A stretch of 64,000 nucleotides of DNA from Streptomyces sp. R28 (lineage in GTDB: Bacteria > Actinomycetota > Actinomycetes > Streptomycetales > Streptomycetaceae): positions 8,855,001-8,919,000 of the forward strand of contig NZ_CP163439.1 of the NCBI RefSeq assembly GCF_041052385.1, in the 5' to 3' direction. This document shows, piece by piece, positions 33,312 to 43,093 of the stretch. Positions within the stretch are counted from its first letter, which is position 1. Every line of letters begins with the position of its first letter. A program made the translations under genes and the position numbers. Below the pieces are notes generated by a model. That model was given only the letters and a program-made list of their open reading frames with translations, was not told where the DNA came from and ran no database searches.

Positions 33312-34481
33312 ATGAGCACCTACCGCGACCTCGCTTTCCCCGCCCGGACGGGCAGCGCCCCCATCGGCTCCCGCCGCGCGCCAGCGCTCCGCACGGTCGG
33401 CCCCCGGGAGCGCCGCTCACACCTGTCGGCGCCCCGGGTGCCGACCGTGGGCATCGACATCGGCGGCACCAAGGTGATGGCGGGCGTCGTGGACGCCGAC
33501 GGCAACATCCTGGAGAAGCTCCGTACGGAGACCCCGGACAAGTCCAAGAGCCCGAAGGTCGTCGAGGACACGATCGTCGAGCTGGTCCTGGACCTGTCCG
33601 ACCGCCACGATGTGCACGCCGTCGGCATCGGCGCGGCCGGCTGGGTCGACGCCGACCGCAACCGCGTCCTGTTCGCGCCCCACCTGTCCTGGCGCAACGA
33701 GCCGCTGCGCGACCGCATCGCGGGCCGCCTCGCCGTGCCCGTCCTGGTCGACAACGACGCCAACACGGCCGCCTGGGCCGAGTGGCGCTTCGGTGCCGGC
33801 CGTGGCGAGGACCACCTCGTCATGATCACGCTGGGTACCGGCATCGGCGGCGCGATCCTGGAGGACGGACAGGTCAAGCGCGGCAAGTACGGCGTCGCCG
33901 GCGAGTTCGGCCATATGCAGGTCGTGCCCGGCGGTCACCGTTGCCCGTGCGGCAACCGCGGCTGCTGGGAGCAGTACAGCTCCGGCAACGCGCTGGTCAG
34001 GGAGGCGCGCGAGCTGGCCGCCGCCGACTCGCCGGTGGCGTACGGGATCATCGAGCACGTCAAGGGCAACATCGGCGACATCACCGGCCCTATGATCACT
34101 GAGCTGGCCCGCGAGGGTGACGCGATGTGCATCGAGCTGCTGCAGGACATCGGGCAGTGGCTCGGCGTCGGCATCGCCAATCTCGCGGCCGCCCTGGACC
34201 CGTCCTGCTTCGTGATCGGCGGCGGTGTGTCGGCCGCCGACGACCTGCTGATCGGCCCCGCGCGGGACGCCTTCAAGCGCCACCTCACGGGCCGCGGCTA
34301 CCGCCCCGAGGCCCGTGTCACCCGGGCCCAGCTCGGCCCCGAGGCCGGCATGGTCGGCGCCGCGGACCTGGCCCGCCTGGTCGCCCGCCGCTTCCGCCGC
34401 GCCAACCGGCGCCGGGTGGAGCGCTACGAGCGCTATGCGCGGTTCGCCGAGGCCCGCCGGGCATCGCAGGGGTCGGCGTGA
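33312..34481 (+). CDS. ROK-family sugar kinase (glucokinase-like)
   Basis: 389 aa. Phosphorylates a hexose with ATP. After a basic N-terminal extension (~45 residues), the ROK fold shows VGIDIGGTKVMAGVVDADGN (phosphate loop), VDNDANTAAWAEWRFGAG (catalytic Asp region), LGTGIGGAI, EFGHMQV, and the zinc motif CPCGNRGCWEQYSSG. FVIGGGVSAADD marks the second domain. No DNA-binding domain, so it is a kinase, not a repressor. ATG 33312 is assumed. Overlaps the next gene by GTGA. Possible control by the upstream GntR protein. Confidence 0.92.
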   Translation: MSTYRDLAFPARTGSAPIGSRRAPALRTVGPRERRSHLSAPRVPTVGIDIGGTKVMAGVVDADGNILEKLRTETPDKSKSPKVVEDTIVELVLDLSDRHDVHAVGIGAAGWVDADRNRVLFAPHLSWRNEPLRDRIAGRLAVPVLVDNDANTAAWAEWRFGAGRGEDHLVMITLGTGIGGAILEDGQVKRGKYGVAGEFGHMQVVPGGHRCPCGNRGCWEQYSSGNALVREARELAAADSPVAYGIIEHVKGNIGDITGPMITELAREGDAMCIELLQDIGQWLGVGIANLAAALDPSCFVIGGGVSAADDLLIGPARDAFKRHLTGRGYRPEARVTRAQLGPEAGMVGAADLARLVARRFRRANRRRVERYERYARFAEARRASQGSA

Positions 34482-35059
34482 CCGTGACCGTACCCCGCCA
34501 GGCCGACTCTCCTGACGAGCCGCAGCCGCCGGCCGAGGACCGCCGCCACATGATCCGCCGCAGGGCGATCACCCTGCTCATCATCGGGCTGCTTATCGGC
34601 GTACCGGCCGGCTATCTGGTGATCTCCGCCAACCAGAGTCGCGACAGCGGCAAGGACAAGGAGGAGAAGTACTCGGCGACCGGGCTCACCCCGCACTGGC
34701 CGTCGAAGGTCCAGCGCCGCCTGTACCAGATCCCGGTCCCGGACTGGTCGTACAACGTCGCGTACTACGAGACGAACAACTGGAAGACCAGCCGTCTCTA
34801 TGTCCAGTTCCAGACGGCCGACGCGAACCTGGACTGGTTCTTCAGGACCATGGGCGTCAGCCGGGACGAACTGAAGCGGGACGCCGTCACCATCAGCGCC
34901 CGTGACCAGAAGGTCACCGGCTGGGACTTCACGGGCCCCGGCCCGTGGTACGGCTTCACCCACAAGCAGAAGAACCCGGCACCCACCCAGGACGTGGTCA
35001 TGAACATGTCCGACCCGGCCAACCCGTTCGTGTACGTCGTCTCGCGCACGGTTCCTTGA
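34478..35059 (+). CDS. Membrane-anchored protein coupled to the sugar kinase
   Basis: 193 aa. A basic cytoplasmic start (RRHMIRRRAI), one transmembrane helix (TLLIIGLLIGVPAGYLVISA, ~28-48), then an extracellular domain rich in aromatic residues (VPDWSYNVAYYETNNWKTSRLY, FRTMGVSRDELK, GPGPWYGFTHKQKN). GTG 34478 overlaps the kinase stop, so it is translated with it. No recognised domain; conserved beside this kinase in streptomycetes as far as I recall. Function unknown. Confidence 0.78.
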   Translation: MTVTVPRQADSPDEPQPPAEDRRHMIRRRAITLLIIGLLIGVPAGYLVISANQSRDSGKDKEEKYSATGLTPHWPSKVQRRLYQIPVPDWSYNVAYYETNNWKTSRLYVQFQTADANLDWFFRTMGVSRDELKRDAVTISARDQKVTGWDFTGPGPWYGFTHKQKNPAPTQDVVMNMSDPANPFVYVVSRTVP

Positions 35060-35169
35060 TCACCCCGTGAGGTTTGCGCCCCGCGCCGGTCGCCGGGGCC
35101 GATTGTCAGACCCCGCCCGTAGAGTCGAAGACGGTTGATCCGACTCGAGGGCGGGAGGTGGCAGGGCAT

Positions 35170-37992
35170 ATGAGCGACAGGGCCGCGGTGGCCGAGCGTG
35201 CGGGGGAGGCCGTCCCCGTCCGGCTCGCTGCCGTCTTCCTGCCCGCCCCCCTCCCGCGCGAGGGGCGGATGGCCTTCTGGGATCCCGAGGACGGCCCACT
35301 GCCCGCCGAGGACACCGAACTCACTGTCGTACGGCGTCATGGAGCCGGAGTCCGCCGCAGGACCACCCCCGCGCTGTCCCTGCCGCTCACCGAGGCGCTG
35401 CCGCTGCTCGTGCGCGCCCGGCGCGACCCCGCCGCCCACCCCGCCACCGCCTGCTGGGGCGCGGCCGCCCTGCACGCGCTCCGGCTCACCGCCCGCGGTC
35501 GGCTGCTGCCCGGCCTGACCCCCACCGGCCACGACGCCTGGCGGGCCGGCCCGCTCGACCCGGACGACATCGCGCACCTGCGAGCGGTCGCCGCGGCCCT
35601 GCCGTACGAAGGCCACGCGGTCCCCCTGACCGGCCCGGGTCCGCTGCGGCTGCCCGAGCCGGAGGCACTGATGCGCTCCTTCCTGGACGCGGTCGCGGAC
35701 ACCCTGCCCCGCACCCCCGCCGCACCGCATGTCTCGGGGAAGCCCTTCGCCGCGCGCGAGGCCCAGCGCCTGCCCGGTGCCCACGACTGGGCGGCCGAGG
35801 TCGCCGCCGGCATGGACGCGGGCGTGCGGATCTCGCTGCGCCTGGACCTGTCGGCGTACGACCTCTTCGACGCCGGGAGTGCCGGCGTGCGCAGCGCGGG
35901 CGCGGCCGTCGTCCAGGTGCACAGCCTCGCCGACCCCACCCTGGTGGCCGACGCGGCCGCCCTGTGGTCGGGCGAGGCGGACGCGGCGTTCGGGCCACGC
36001 GCGCGGGTGGACGCGGCGTTGGCGGTGCGGCGCGCGGCCCGGGTATGGGCCCCGCTCGACCGGCTGTCCGAGCAGGACGCGCCCGATGTGCTGGCCCTGT
36101 CCGACGAGGAGTTGGGCGATCTGCTGGGCGTCGCGGCGACCCGGCTCGCGGCGGCCGGGGTGGCGGTGCACTGGCCCCGGGACCTGGCGCACGACCTGAG
36201 CGCGGCCGCGGTCGTACGGCCGGCGCCGGGCTCCGCGACCGACGGCACCGGCTTCTTCGAGAGCGAGGAACTGCTCCAGTTCCGCTGGCAGTTGGCGATC
36301 GGCGGCGACCCGCTCACCGAGGGCGAGATGGACGCGCTCGCCGAGGCGCACCGCCCGGTCGTCCGGCTGCGGGACCGCTGGGTGCTGGTCGACCCTGCCC
36401 TCGTCCGCAAAGCCCGCAAACGCGAACTGGGCCTGCTCGACCCGGTAGACGCGCTGTCCGTCGCCCTCACCGGCAGCGCGGAGGTCGACGGGGAGACGGT
36501 CGAGGCGGTGCCGGCCGGCGCCCTGGCGGCCCTGCGCGACCGGCTGACGGCGGGGGTGGGCCCGGCCGAACCGCCGCCGGGACTGCGGGCGACGTTGCGG
36601 GACTACCAACTCCGGGGCCTGGCCTGGCTGGACCTCATGACGTCCTTGGGGCTCGGCGGTTGCCTGGCCGACGACATGGGACTCGGCAAGACGATCACCG
36701 TCATCGCCCTGCACCTGAAGCGCGCCCGGACGACCCCGACCCTCGTGGTCTGTCCGGCATCCCTGCTGGGCAACTGGCAGCGGGAGATCACCCGTTTCGC
36801 GCCCGGCGTCCCCGTCCGCCGCTTCCACGGCCCGGACCGCACCTTGGAGGACATGGACGGCGGCTTCGTCCTCACCACGTACGGCACGATGCGGTCGACG
36901 GCACCGACGCTGGCCCAGCACACCTGGGGCATGGTCGTCGCCGACGAGGCACAGCACGTCAAGAACCCGTACTCGGCGACGGCGAAGGCCCTGCGCACGA
37001 TCCCGACGCCCGCGCGCGTGGCGCTGACCGGCACTCCGGTCGAGAACAACCTCTCCGAACTCTGGGCCCTGCTCGACTGGACGACACCGGGCCTGCTCGG
37101 CCCGCTGAAGTCCTTCCGCGCCCGGCACGCACGCGCGGTGGAGAACGGCGAGGACGAGGAGGCGGTGGCCCGGCTGGCCCGCCTGGTCCGGCCCTTCCTG
37201 CTGCGCCGCAAGAAGTCCGACCCCGGTATCGTCCCGGAGCTGCCACCCAAGACCGAGACGGACCACCCGGTCCCGCTCACCCGGGAACAGGCCGCGCTCT
37301 ACGAGGCGGTGGTGCGCGAGTCGATGTACGCCATCGAGACGGCCGAGGGCATGGCGCGCAGGGGCATGGTGCTGAAGCTCCTGACGTCACTGAAGCAGAT
37401 CTGCGACCACCCGGCGCTGTACCTGAAGGAAGCCGAAGCCGCGGCGACCGAGCGGTTGTCCGCGCGCTCGGGCAAGCTGACCCTGCTGGACGAACTGCTG
37501 GACACCTTGCTGGCCGAGGACGGGTCGGCGTTGGTCTTCACGCAGTACGTGGGGATGGCCCGGATGATCGCCTCCCACCTCGCCGCCCGGGCGGTCCCGG
37601 TGGAGCTGCTCCACGGCGGTACGCCGGTTCCGGAACGCGAACACATGGTGGACCGCTTCCAGAGCGGCGCGACGCCGGTCCTGGTCCTGTCCCTCAAGGC
37701 GGCGGGCACCGGCCTGAACCTGACCCGCGCGGGCCATGTCGTCCACTTCGACCGCTGGTGGAACCCGGCCGTCGAGGAACAGGCCACCGACCGTGCCTAC
37801 CGCATCGGCCAGACCCAGCCCGTCCAGGTCCACCGCCTCATCACCGAGGGCACGGTCGAGGACCGCATCGCGGAGATGCTCGAGTCCAAGCGGGCCCTGG
37901 CCGACGCGATCCTCGGCTCCGGCGAATCGGCCCTCACGGAACTGACGGGCCGTGAACTCTCGGACCTCGTGTCGCTGCGGAGGACGTCATGA
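35170..37992 (+). CDS. SNF2/RapA-family DEAD-like helicase
   Basis: 940 aa. The N-terminal ~450 residues hold an actinobacterial SNF2-associated region; the ATPase core follows: LRDYQLRGLAWLDLMTSLGL, ADDMGLGKTITVIALHL (Walker A, ~residue 500), VVADEAQHVKN (DEAQ box), ALTGTPVENNLSELWALLDW, then helicase C with LVFTQYVGMARMIASHL, LVLSLKAAGTGLNLTRAGHV and ATDRAYRIGQTQPVQVHRL (Arg finger). DNA-dependent ATPase/translocase probably acting on nucleic acid-protein complexes, for instance in transcription or repair. ATG 35170 has GAGGTGG upstream. It overlaps the SWIM gene by ATGA, indicating a two-subunit system. Confidence 0.93.
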   Translation: MSDRAAVAERAGEAVPVRLAAVFLPAPLPREGRMAFWDPEDGPLPAEDTELTVVRRHGAGVRRRTTPALSLPLTEALPLLVRARRDPAAHPATACWGAAALHALRLTARGRLLPGLTPTGHDAWRAGPLDPDDIAHLRAVAAALPYEGHAVPLTGPGPLRLPEPEALMRSFLDAVADTLPRTPAAPHVSGKPFAAREAQRLPGAHDWAAEVAAGMDAGVRISLRLDLSAYDLFDAGSAGVRSAGAAVVQVHSLADPTLVADAAALWSGEADAAFGPRARVDAALAVRRAARVWAPLDRLSEQDAPDVLALSDEELGDLLGVAATRLAAAGVAVHWPRDLAHDLSAAAVVRPAPGSATDGTGFFESEELLQFRWQLAIGGDPLTEGEMDALAEAHRPVVRLRDRWVLVDPALVRKARKRELGLLDPVDALSVALTGSAEVDGETVEAVPAGALAALRDRLTAGVGPAEPPPGLRATLRDYQLRGLAWLDLMTSLGLGGCLADDMGLGKTITVIALHLKRARTTPTLVVCPASLLGNWQREITRFAPGVPVRRFHGPDRTLEDMDGGFVLTTYGTMRSTAPTLAQHTWGMVVADEAQHVKNPYSATAKALRTIPTPARVALTGTPVENNLSELWALLDWTTPGLLGPLKSFRARHARAVENGEDEEAVARLARLVRPFLLRRKKSDPGIVPELPPKTETDHPVPLTREQAALYEAVVRESMYAIETAEGMARRGMVLKLLTSLKQICDHPALYLKEAEAAATERLSARSGKLTLLDELLDTLLAEDGSALVFTQYVGMARMIASHLAARAVPVELLHGGTPVPEREHMVDRFQSGATPVLVLSLKAAGTGLNLTRAGHVVHFDRWWNPAVEEQATDRAYRIGQTQPVQVHRLITEGTVEDRIAEMLESKRALADAILGSGESALTELTGRELSDLVSLRRTS

Positions 37993-40412
37993 CGGGGCCG
38001 GTGGAGCGGGGGAGCGCGGGAGGTGGGGCGAGCCGTGACGGTGTTGCGCGTGCCGCCGGTGAGGGGAGCCGTGACGCTGCTTCGAGTGCTGGTGGCCGTC
38101 CGGATCCGGCGAGTTGGCAGGACGAAGACGTGGCTGCCGCCGAGCTCGACGCCGGGCGGGATGCGGATCGGACGCCGGTTCAGGAGCAGCCGGGCCGATC
38201 GTCCGAGGCCCGCCCGGCCGACGCGGTACGCCGAGCGCTCCGGGCCGCGCGGGAGCGGCGCGAGGGGGTGCCGGAGGGTTCCTCCGAGGGCCGGGGTCTG
38301 CCGCAGGGGGAGTCTGGCGGCGAGGAGCCGGTTCCGGACAGGGGTGAGCGGGATGAGCGCCCACGGGCTCGGCCGGGTGACGCGGCCCGAGCGGCACTGC
38401 GCCGTGCCGGCGCCGGGACCGGTGCGTCCGATGCGTCCGGCAGGTCCGGAACGCCTGGTGCCGAAGCGGACCCGCCCGGCACCGAAGCACGGCCCGCCCC
38501 GCCGGTGCCCGACCCCGCATCCGGTCGGCGAGGGGCGCGTCCTGGTGATGCCGCCCGTGAGGCATTGCGGGCGGCCCTCGGGGAGAGGCGGCAGGCCCCG
38601 GCGGACGAAGAAGGGGGCGGGGACAAGGAGCGCGTGCGTCGATCGCGACGTCCGGCCTCGACCGACCCCCGGGTTCGCAGTGGTGCCGTCGGCGGGGCTG
38701 CCGCTCTCCGCGCGCGTGAGGTGAGGGAGTTGCTCGCCGACGCGTTCCGGATGCCCCCCATGGACGAGCCGTATACGGACGACTCGGCGACGTTCGATCC
38801 GGACACGCGGCGCCGAAGCAGCCCGGCCGACCACGCCCCCGACCCGCCCTCGACGCCGGCCCCGGACCCCTCCGCGTCGGCGCCGGACCCCTCTGTCTCC
38901 CCAGCGCTCACCGACTCCCGTTCAGCACAGGGCCGACACCCCGCAGCATCCTCGCAGCGCTCAGGGTCCGGTATCCCGTCCGAGTCCGCTGGCCGTCCTG
39001 CCACGCCCTCGGCGCGCTCCGGGCCCGGTGACTCGTCCGAGCCCGCCCCTCGTCCCGCTCCCCCACCCGAAGTACCCTCGGCGCCCCTCGGCGGCGACGC
39101 TGGACCAGTGCCTTCCGTTCCCGCCACACCCCAGGTCCCCCGTTCCATGGCCGCCCCGGGGCGGGACGGTGAACTCCGCCGTACCTTCCCGGCGTTCGGG
39201 CCCCGCTCGTCGGGCGACGCGCGCTTCGCCGAGACCTGGTGGGGCAATGCCTGGGTGGCCGCCCTGGAAGAGGGCGCCCTCGATCCCAAGCGGCTCGCCC
39301 GCGGACGCGGCTACGCACAGGAGGGGCACGTCGATGCCATCACCGTGACGCCGGGGCTGGTCCTGGCGTATGTGCGGGGCAGCCGTCCGCGGCCGTACCG
39401 CGTGCAGGTGCGGTTGCGGACGCTCGGCGACGGCGACTGGGCGCGGTTCCTGGACGCCGCGGCCGACCGGCCGGGACACATAGCGGCGTTGCTCGACAAG
39501 GAGATGCCGCACTCCCTCGCCGAGTGCGGGGTGCCCCTGCTGCCGGGCCCCGATGACCTCGACCCCCACTGCAGCTGCCCCGACCGAGGCCACCCCTGCA
39601 AGCACGCCGCCGCCCTCTGTTACCAGACCGCGCGCCTGCTGGACGCCGACCCCTTCGTACTGCTCCTGCTGCGCGGCCGCGGTGAGCGCGAGCTGCTCGA
39701 CGCCCTCTCACGCCTGAGCGCCGCCCGCGCGGCCCGTGCCGCACAGGAACGGGAACCGTCGCCCCTGCCCGGCGTACGGGCCACCGACGCCCTGGCTGTG
39801 GACCGCCAACTGCCTCCTCTCCCAGCCCCGTTGCCCGTGCCTCCGCACCCCGAGCAGCCTCCCGTCTACCCGGCGGCACCGGGCGGCCCGGACCCCTTCG
39901 CACTGGACCAGCTGGCGACCGACGCGGCCGCCCGCGCGCACGCCCTGCTCGGCACCGGCCGAGATCCGGTCGCCGAACTGACCCTGTGGCAGGACGCGGT
40001 ACGACTCGCCGCGGCCCGCCCGGGCTCCGGCCTCACAGCGGCGACCCGTGCCCTGTATGCCTCGCTGGCCTCCGCAGCCGACCGCACCCCGGCAGAGCTG
40101 GCGCGTGCTGTCGCCGCCTGGCGCCAGGGCGGCCTCGAAGGCCTCGCCGTCCTCGAAGAGCCCTGGGACCCGCCGGCCGGCCGCTTCGACCGTGCCCGCC
40201 CCCTCCTCCTCGCCGCCGACCTCCCTGCCTTCCGCCCTTGGCACAACCACCTCACCCACCCCCGCGGCCATGTCCAACTCCGCCTCGGCCGCGACGGCCT
40301 CTGGTACCCGTACGAATCGGAACCGGGCCATGAGGACTGGTGGCCGCGCGGCACCCCGGACCTCGACCCGGTCGGCGCCCTGACGGGCATGGGAGCCTCA
40401 CCGGAAGGCTGA
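37989..40412 (+). CDS. SWIM zinc-finger protein, partner of SNF2 helicase
   Basis: 807 aa. Residues 1-~395 are a long disordered, Arg/Pro/Ser-rich region with PGDAAREALRAALGERR-like repeats (variants near residues 65, 125 and 190). A conserved region begins at FPAFGPRSSGDARFAETWWGN, and the SWIM zinc motif is CSCPDRGHPCKHAAALCYQT (CxC...CxH, ~residue 525). A helical C-terminal part follows. SWIM domains bind DNA or protein and are often fused to or paired with SNF2 helicases. ATG overlaps the helicase stop. The low-complexity half is probably variable between strains. Confidence 0.88.
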   Translation: MTGPVERGSAGGGASRDGVARAAGEGSRDAASSAGGRPDPASWQDEDVAAAELDAGRDADRTPVQEQPGRSSEARPADAVRRALRAARERREGVPEGSSEGRGLPQGESGGEEPVPDRGERDERPRARPGDAARAALRRAGAGTGASDASGRSGTPGAEADPPGTEARPAPPVPDPASGRRGARPGDAAREALRAALGERRQAPADEEGGGDKERVRRSRRPASTDPRVRSGAVGGAAALRAREVRELLADAFRMPPMDEPYTDDSATFDPDTRRRSSPADHAPDPPSTPAPDPSASAPDPSVSPALTDSRSAQGRHPAASSQRSGSGIPSESAGRPATPSARSGPGDSSEPAPRPAPPPEVPSAPLGGDAGPVPSVPATPQVPRSMAAPGRDGELRRTFPAFGPRSSGDARFAETWWGNAWVAALEEGALDPKRLARGRGYAQEGHVDAITVTPGLVLAYVRGSRPRPYRVQVRLRTLGDGDWARFLDAAADRPGHIAALLDKEMPHSLAECGVPLLPGPDDLDPHCSCPDRGHPCKHAAALCYQTARLLDADPFVLLLLRGRGERELLDALSRLSAARAARAAQEREPSPLPGVRATDALAVDRQLPPLPAPLPVPPHPEQPPVYPAAPGGPDPFALDQLATDAAARAHALLGTGRDPVAELTLWQDAVRLAAARPGSGLTAATRALYASLASAADRTPAELARAVAAWRQGGLEGLAVLEEPWDPPAGRFDRARPLLLAADLPAFRPWHNHLTHPRGHVQLRLGRDGLWYPYESEPGHEDWWPRGTPDLDPVGALTGMGASPEG

Positions 40413-40495
40413 CCCGGTTCAAATGCCGTGGCCCGCAACGGCCATGATGGACGGCGCCATTCGAGCCACTTCCGAAAGCGAACGGGGGAAGCGAC

Positions 40496-40916
40496 ATGGC
40501 AACGGGGGGACGGGATCCCGGCGCGGGACCACCCGACGGCAACGGACCGGGCGGCCAGGGCTGGGGCGGCCCCGTACCCACAGACCCCGTACCCCCAGAA
40601 CCCATATCCATAGAACCCTTACCCGTACGGCCCGCCGCCCGCGGCGCCGTCATCCGCTCCGCGCACCGCGTCGCCACCCGGCTGTTCGTCCGGGAGGGCG
40701 ACGGCCGGATCGAGGACCGCACCGTGGACCCGCGTCCAGGTGGCCCGCACGGTGCTCGGCGCCGCCGCCACCCTCGCCCTGATCCACGCGCCTGCGCACT
40801 TGCGGCCGCACCTGCGCTCCCGGCTTCATGCCCCGCTCAAGGCGGTCGGCCGGTACCTGTTGACGGTGCCGGTCATCGGCGGGGTCCGGTACGGAACGGC
40901 CCAGAAGGCGTCGTAG
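40496..40916 (+). pseudogene. Conserved small protein, frameshifted at 40731
   Basis: ATG 40496 with GGGGGAAG upstream. The frame reads through a Pro/Gly-rich start to RGAVIRSAHRVATRLFVREG and IEDRTVDP. There the natural continuation switches to another frame: VQVARTVLGAAATLALIHAP, LHAPLKAVGRYLLTVPVIGG and TAQKAS, ending in TAG at 40914-40916. Two bases are missing in the CGCG stretch at 40731-40734. The C-terminal frame is hydrophobic and looks like a membrane-associated helix. The intact protein would be ~140 aa; function unknown. The uncorrected frame continues to 40924 with Arg/Pro-rich nonsense. Confidence 0.6.
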
Positions 40917-41026
40917 GGGCGTGAAGTGAAGGCCGTGTGAGAGTTCCTCGCTGATGTGCGGCAGCCAGGTGTGAGGACGTGGGGCCCAGGGGTCCGGCGT
41001 TCAGGAAAGGCGGTTAGCGTGGAGCG

Positions 41027-42331
41027 GTGAGTGAGACGAAGACCCCTGCCCTCCAGTACCGCTTCGACGGCCCGGAAGACGCCCCGGTCCTCATCCTCGG
41101 CCCCTCGCTCGGTACGACGTGGCACATGTGGGACCGGCAGGTCCCCGAGCTGACGCAGCAGTGGCGCGTCTTCCGGTTCGACATGCCGGGTCACGGCGGC
41201 GCGCCCGCGTACCCGGCGGGCTCCGTCGCGGACCTGGCCGGACGGCTGCTCGCGACCCTCGACAGCCTCGGCGTACACCGCTTCGGCTACGCGGGCTGCG
41301 CGCTCGGCGGTGCGCTCGGCATCGAACTCGCCCTGCGCCACCCGGAGCGCGTCGCCTCGCTCGCCCTGATCGCCGCCTCGCCCCGCTTCGGCACGGCCGA
41401 CGAGTTCCGGCAGCGGGGGGTGATCGTGCGCACGAACGGCCTCGACCCCATCGCCCGTACCTCGCCGGACCGCTGGTTCACCTCCGGCTTCGCCGCCGCC
41501 CAGCCCGCGATCACCGAGTGGGCCGTACAGATGGTGCGCACCACCGACCCCGGCTGCTACATCGCCGCCTGTGAGGCACTCGCCTCCTTCGACGTACGGT
41601 CACAACTCTCCGGCGTCACCGTGCCCACCCTCGTCCTCGTCGGCTCGGACGACCAGGTCACCGGCCCCGCCGAGGCCCGCACCCTGGTCGCCGGCATACC
41701 GGACGCCCGCCTCGCCGTCGTTCCCGGCGCCTCCCACCTGGTTCCGGTGGAGCAGCCCGCCGCCGTCACCGACCTGCTGGTCCGGCACTTCTCCACCGCC
41801 TGGCAGCCCGCCTACGACTCCTCCACCGGCCAGATCGCCATCCTGGCCGCCCCCGTCAAGCCGGTCCTGGCCGCGCCCCCGCAGCCCCCGCAGCCCGCAC
41901 CGATCGCCGAGATAGCCCCGGCCGTCGTACAACCGCAGACGACGGGGCGGCCCGACCCGTACGACGCCGGCATCAAGGTCCGCCGCGAGGTCCTCGGTGA
42001 CGCGCACGTGGACCAGGCGCTGGCGCAGGCGGACGAGTTCTCGGGGGACTTCCAGGAGTTCATCACCCGGTACGCGTGGGGCGAGATCTGGGACAGACCC
42101 GGCCTCGACCGGCGCTCGCGCAGCTGTGTCACCCTCACCGCCCTGGTCGCGGGCGGCCACATGGACGAACTCGCCTTCCACACCCGCGCCGCCCTGCGCA
42201 ACGGCCTCACCCCGAACGAGATCAAGGAAGTGCTGCTGCAGGCCGCCGTCTACTGCGGCGTACCTGCGGCGAACAGCGCGTTCAAGGTGGCGCAGCAGGT
42301 GATAAGGGAGGAGACCACTCCCACGGAGTGA
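41027..42331 (+). CDS. pcaL: Fused 3-oxoadipate enol-lactonase / 4-carboxymuconolactone decarboxylase (PcaDC, PcaL)
   Basis: 434 aa. Residues 1-~265 are an alpha/beta-hydrolase of the PcaD type (LGTTWHMWDRQVPELTQQWR, FDMPGHGGAPAYPAG, LVGSDDQVTG, GASHLVPVEQP). After a Pro/Ala linker (~280-310), residues ~318-434 are a PcaC-type decarboxylase (DRRSRSCVTLTALVAGGHM, LAFHTRAALRNGLTPNEIKE, LLQAAVYCGVPAANSAF). The fusion catalyses two steps of the beta-ketoadipate pathway for protocatechuate. At the nucleophile elbow the sequence is AGCALGG: Ala92 stands where Ser is expected. Other pca genes are not in the window, so the gene is alone here. Confidence 0.9.
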   Translation: MSETKTPALQYRFDGPEDAPVLILGPSLGTTWHMWDRQVPELTQQWRVFRFDMPGHGGAPAYPAGSVADLAGRLLATLDSLGVHRFGYAGCALGGALGIELALRHPERVASLALIAASPRFGTADEFRQRGVIVRTNGLDPIARTSPDRWFTSGFAAAQPAITEWAVQMVRTTDPGCYIAACEALASFDVRSQLSGVTVPTLVLVGSDDQVTGPAEARTLVAGIPDARLAVVPGASHLVPVEQPAAVTDLLVRHFSTAWQPAYDSSTGQIAILAAPVKPVLAAPPQPPQPAPIAEIAPAVVQPQTTGRPDPYDAGIKVRREVLGDAHVDQALAQADEFSGDFQEFITRYAWGEIWDRPGLDRRSRSCVTLTALVAGGHMDELAFHTRAALRNGLTPNEIKEVLLQAAVYCGVPAANSAFKVAQQVIREETTPTE

Positions 42332-42401
42332 TCGCCTGCCAGGTACCGCAAGCACCACCCTGAGCCGCCCTTCGACCGGGCGGCGGGGGCAGGATGGTGC
42401 C

Positions 42402-43037
42402 ATGAAGCTCACGAAGAAGTCGCACGCCTGCGTCCGCCTCGAGAAGGGCGGGCGCACGCTCGTTCTCGACCCCGGAGGGTTCAGCGAGGAGGACGCCGCG
42501 GTCGGCGCGGATGCGATCCTCGTCACGCACGAGCACCCCGACCACTTCGACGAGGCGCACCTGCGGGCGGCCATGGAGGCCAACCCCGCCGCCGAGATCT
42601 GGACGCTCGCGTCCGTGGCGGAGCAGATCTCGTCGGCCTTCCCGGGCCGCGTGCACACCGTCGGACACGGCGACACCTTCACCGCGGCCGGCTTCGACGT
42701 CCAGGTCCACGGCGAACTGCACGCCGTCATCCACCCGGACATCCCGCGCATCACGAACGTCGGCTACCTCATCGACGGCGGCAAGGTGTTCCACCCCGGT
42801 GACGCCCTCACCGTGCCGGACCACCCCGTCGAGACGCTGATGCTCCCGGTCATGGCGCCCTGGAGCAAGATCTCGGAGGTCATCGACTACGTCCGCGAGG
42901 TCAAGCCGCAGCGCGCCTACGACATCCACGACGCCCTGCTCACCGACCTGGCCCGCCCGATCTACGACCGTCAGATCGGCGGCCTTGGCGGCGCGGAGCA
43001 CCTGCGTCTGACGCCGGGGGACTCGGCGCAGGTGTGA
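42402..43037 (+). CDS. Metallo-beta-lactamase-fold hydrolase (UlaG-like)
   Basis: 211 aa, single MBL domain. LVTHEHPDHFDEAHL gives the HxHxDH metal motif; further ligands are in VHGELHAVIHPD, KVFHPGDAL and AYDIHDAL. The start MKLTKKSHACVRLEKGGRTL is typical of the UlaG/YtnP-like group that acts on sugar lactones or phosphodiesters; substrate unknown. It is 70 bp behind pcaL on the same strand and 56 bp ahead of xthA, so the three may be partly co-transcribed. Confidence 0.88.
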   Translation: MKLTKKSHACVRLEKGGRTLVLDPGGFSEEDAAVGADAILVTHEHPDHFDEAHLRAAMEANPAAEIWTLASVAEQISSAFPGRVHTVGHGDTFTAAGFDVQVHGELHAVIHPDIPRITNVGYLIDGGKVFHPGDALTVPDHPVETLMLPVMAPWSKISEVIDYVREVKPQRAYDIHDALLTDLARPIYDRQIGGLGGAEHLRLTPGDSAQV

Positions 43038-43093
43038 GCGGCCCCACCCCGGGCGGGGCCGGGCTGTCAGTCCCGCCCGGTAGGTTGTCAGGC

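Noticed and set aside
34798..37266. An 822-codon minus-strand frame opposite the SNF2 helicase gene
   Set aside because: Arg/Gly/Val-rich composition with no family signature, fully antisense to a clearly coding helicase.
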